DNA from: Maribellus luteus
Lineage (GTDB): Bacteria > Bacteroidota > Bacteroidia > Bacteroidales > Prolixibacteraceae
Assembly (NCBI RefSeq): GCF_003576475.1
Contig: NZ_QWGR01000001.1
Coordinates: 496,001 to 560,000 of the forward strand
Length of the DNA stretch: 64,000 nt
Direction of reading: 5' to 3'
Part shown: positions 62,258 through 64,000 of the stretch, in pieces
How the letters are laid out: the number at the start of each line of letters is the position of its first letter
Numbering within the stretch: position 1 is the first letter of the stretch
The notes under the pieces: model-generated
Database searches by the model: none
The model's input: the letters and a program-made list of their open reading frames with translations, nothing else
What the model was told of the DNA's origin: nothing
Program-made: the position numbers and the translations under genes

Positions 62258-63682
62258 ATGCTGTTTAATTCCGTCGGATTTATAGGATTTCTTACGCTGG
62301 TGTTTTTTCTCTACTGGGGATTTTTTGCCCGGAACATCATGCGGCGAAACCTATTCTTGCTTGCGGTAAGTTATTTCTTCTACAGTTGCTGGGATGTTCG
62401 TTTTCTGGGGCTGATTGTGTTGAGTTCGATCGTGGATTATAACTGCGGGCTTCAGATTGACCAAACCGACGACCGGAAAAAGAAAAAGCGCTTTCTTTTG
62501 ATCAGCATTCTGATGAATCTCGGGATTTTAGGCTTTTTCAAATACTTTGGATTTTTTGCCGAAGAACTGAGTCTACTGGTGCAGCAATTCGGGTATACCT
62601 TGCACCCGCTTACGCTGAACATTATTCTGCCGGTGGGAATCAGCTTCTATACTTTTCAGACTTTAAGCTATACGATCGATATTTACAAAGGCAAAATCCC
62701 CGCGACGCGTGACCTTGTGTCCTTTTTTGCTTTTGTGGCGTTTTTCCCGCAGTTGGTGGCTGGTCCCATTGAACGGGCTTCTCATTTGCTACCTCAATTT
62801 CACGAAAAGAAAGTGTTTGATTATTCGATAGCTGCGGATGGCTTTCGAAGGATTCTCTGGGGATTGTTTGCCAAAGTGGCCGTGGCCGATACGGTGGCGC
62901 CACTGGTCGACCAGATTTTCAGCCATTCCGCGTCGGCAGGGTGGGGAACCTTGTTGCTGGGAGCCTTTCTTTTTGCGATCCAGATTTACGGCGACTTTTC
63001 GGGGTATTCGAATATCGCCATCGGAAGTGCGGCTTTGCTGGGCTTTCGCCTGATGGACAACTTCCGGCATCCCTATTTTTCCCGTAATCTTCAGGAATTC
63101 TGGTCGCGCTGGCACATCAGCCTTTCCACGTGGTTTCGCGATTATGTTTACATTCCGCTGGGCGGCAACCGCTGCAGCAAAAAACGGCACGCGGTAAATA
63201 TCCTGGTAACGTTTGGGGTAAGCGGCCTTTGGCACGGTGCCAACTGGACCTTTATCGTGTGGGGTATTTTGCATGGCATTACTTACCTGGTTTCAAGACC
63301 TGCGACTGGTGCGAGGAAAAACACAAGCGTTCGGCTAAAAGATATGCTTTCTGTGGTTGTCACTTTCCTGGTGGTGAGTTTATTATTTGTGATATTCAGG
63401 GCGGAAAATATCGGGGTGGCTTTTCATTACCTGGTGAACTTGGTTTCGTTGAAAGCCGGAAGTATAGGGCCTTTTGAGCTGGCCGGAACAAAACAGTGGC
63501 TCGAAGCGGCGTTTTTCACTTTTGTATTGATTCTGGCCGAATGGAAACAGCGAGAGAAAGCTTTTGCCCTGGATATTTCAGGATGGCCGGTGATGCTAAG
63601 AGTGGCGGGTTATTATTTTCTTTTGTTTTCGGTGTTGTACGCGTTTAGCAGCGACCGGTTGTTTATCTATTTTCAGTTTTGA
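62258..63682 (+). CDS. MBOAT-family O-acyltransferase (AlgI-like)
   Basis: 474 residues with about ten helices. AlgI-type signatures are visible: GISFYTFQTLSYTIDIYKG, FFPQLVAGPIERASHLLPQ, FWSRWHISLSTWFRDYVYIPLGGNR and the catalytic His in GLWHGANWTFIVWGILHG. It moves acetyl groups across the inner membrane to a periplasmic partner that decorates an exopolysaccharide. The partner is encoded next. Confidence 0.93.
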   Translation: MLFNSVGFIGFLTLVFFLYWGFFARNIMRRNLFLLAVSYFFYSCWDVRFLGLIVLSSIVDYNCGLQIDQTDDRKKKKRFLLISILMNLGILGFFKYFGFFAEELSLLVQQFGYTLHPLTLNIILPVGISFYTFQTLSYTIDIYKGKIPATRDLVSFFAFVAFFPQLVAGPIERASHLLPQFHEKKVFDYSIAADGFRRILWGLFAKVAVADTVAPLVDQIFSHSASAGWGTLLLGAFLFAIQIYGDFSGYSNIAIGSAALLGFRLMDNFRHPYFSRNLQEFWSRWHISLSTWFRDYVYIPLGGNRCSKKRHAVNILVTFGVSGLWHGANWTFIVWGILHGITYLVSRPATGARKNTSVRLKDMLSVVVTFLVVSLLFVIFRAENIGVAFHYLVNLVSLKAGSIGPFELAGTKQWLEAAFFTFVLILAEWKQREKAFALDISGWPVMLRVAGYYFLLFSVLYAFSSDRLFIYFQF

Positions 63683-63683
63683 T

Positions 63684-64000
63684 ATGAAGAAAAGCTTGTT
63701 CAAAATAGGGTTGATAATCGTGTTTCCGTTGATTCTGATCGGAATGATTAACTACGGAATAGATCCCGATTATCAGTTGAACCGAAGCTATATAAAGCCG
63801 CTGGTAAGTGCTTTGCTGGAGGGGAAAAACATTGCCGGTCCGGTGAATCTCAACTCGCGTGTTTTAAAAAAGGAATGGCTGGCGGAGATGGAGGTGCCTG
63901 AAGTTTTGGTGCTGGGCTCCAGCCGTACCCTGAACCTCAGTCATGAAGTTTTCCCGGGTAAAACCTTCTACAATGCGTCGGTAACCAGCGGAAGCGTAGA
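63684..64000 (+). CDS. SGNH/GDSL-like acetyl-transfer partner of MBOAT (5' part only)
   Basis: The frame opens with an ATG one base after the MBOAT stop and runs to the window edge (105 complete codons). An N-terminal membrane anchor (LFKIGLIIVFPLILIGMI) is followed by a periplasmic part with VLVLGSSRTLNLSHEVF, the block I serine motif of SGNH hydrolases. AlgJ/AlgX-type proteins with this layout receive acetyl groups from MBOAT enzymes. The rest is beyond the window. Confidence 0.75.
   Translation, partial: MKKSLFKIGLIIVFPLILIGMINYGIDPDYQLNRSYIKPLVSALLEGKNIAGPVNLNSRVLKKEWLAEMEVPEVLVLGSSRTLNLSHEVFPGKTFYNASVTSGSV

Overview
The window looks like chromosomal DNA of a Bacteroidota bacterium, most likely of the marine or anaerobic Marinilabiliales/Prolixibacteraceae type. 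The phylum call rests on CcsBA/ResB-type cytochrome c biogenesis, DUF5777, DUF4922, GldL-like and CarboxypepD_reg proteins, promoters that match the phylum consensus TTG-N~19-TAnnTTTG, and the near absence of Shine-Dalgarno sequences. The family-level call is inference.

Bases 1-12,107 (all minus strand) form a respiratory island. It holds six c-type cytochromes with 44 predicted c-haems in total: a tetrahaem protein, a heptahaem NapC/NirT protein resembling Geobacter ImcH, a 19-haem protein fused to a b-type membrane domain, a heptahaem protein paired with a b561-type subunit, a mono-haem lipoprotein, and a hexahaem lipoprotein with a collagen-like linker. With them are a DUF5777 beta-barrel, a cytochrome c maturation protein and an FNR-like regulator with a cysteine cluster. 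An FNR-type box lies next to the regulator gene. No catalytic reductase is present, so this is a candidate quinol-to-periplasm or quinol-to-cell-surface electron conduit.

Bases 12,457-20,963 hold a rearranged histidine operon: leader peptide/attenuator, hisG, an EamA transporter, hisD, hisC, hisB, purU, a TlpA-like thioredoxin, hisH, argB. hisA, hisF and hisIE are absent. Bases 25,001-29,494 hold ilvD-ilvB-ilvN behind a second leader peptide/attenuator. Both leaders (rich in His, and in Ile/Leu/Val) were read directly from the sequence and are too short for ordinary gene calling. Between the two operons lie a GH78 rhamnosidase and a divergent DUF5602-like lipoprotein.

Bases 29,714-42,389 hold a nucleoside-type MFS permease and then a plus-strand run: an overlapping GT2 / DUF4922 / SpoIID cassette with an AmpG-like permease (possibly cell-wall recycling), a Tudor-like small protein, an esterase, a Nudix hydrolase, a CarboxypepD_reg protein and a proline aminopeptidase. 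Bases 42,386-55,553 (minus strand) hold two phosphorelay operons, a Na+/solute symporter, the ABC-F protein EttA, a SET-domain protein, an MFS permease, a PRMT-like methyltransferase, a GNAT enzyme and small proteins.

Bases 55,554-57,287 are non-coding and repeat-rich: a degenerate ~42-bp tandem array, then a ~264-bp unit repeated nearly three times and studded with a 13-bp near-palindrome. The right end has an M1 peptidase, a HupE/UreJ protein, a SUI1-type factor, and the start of a polysaccharide operon (PL14-like lipoprotein, MBOAT O-acyltransferase, SGNH-like partner cut by the window edge).
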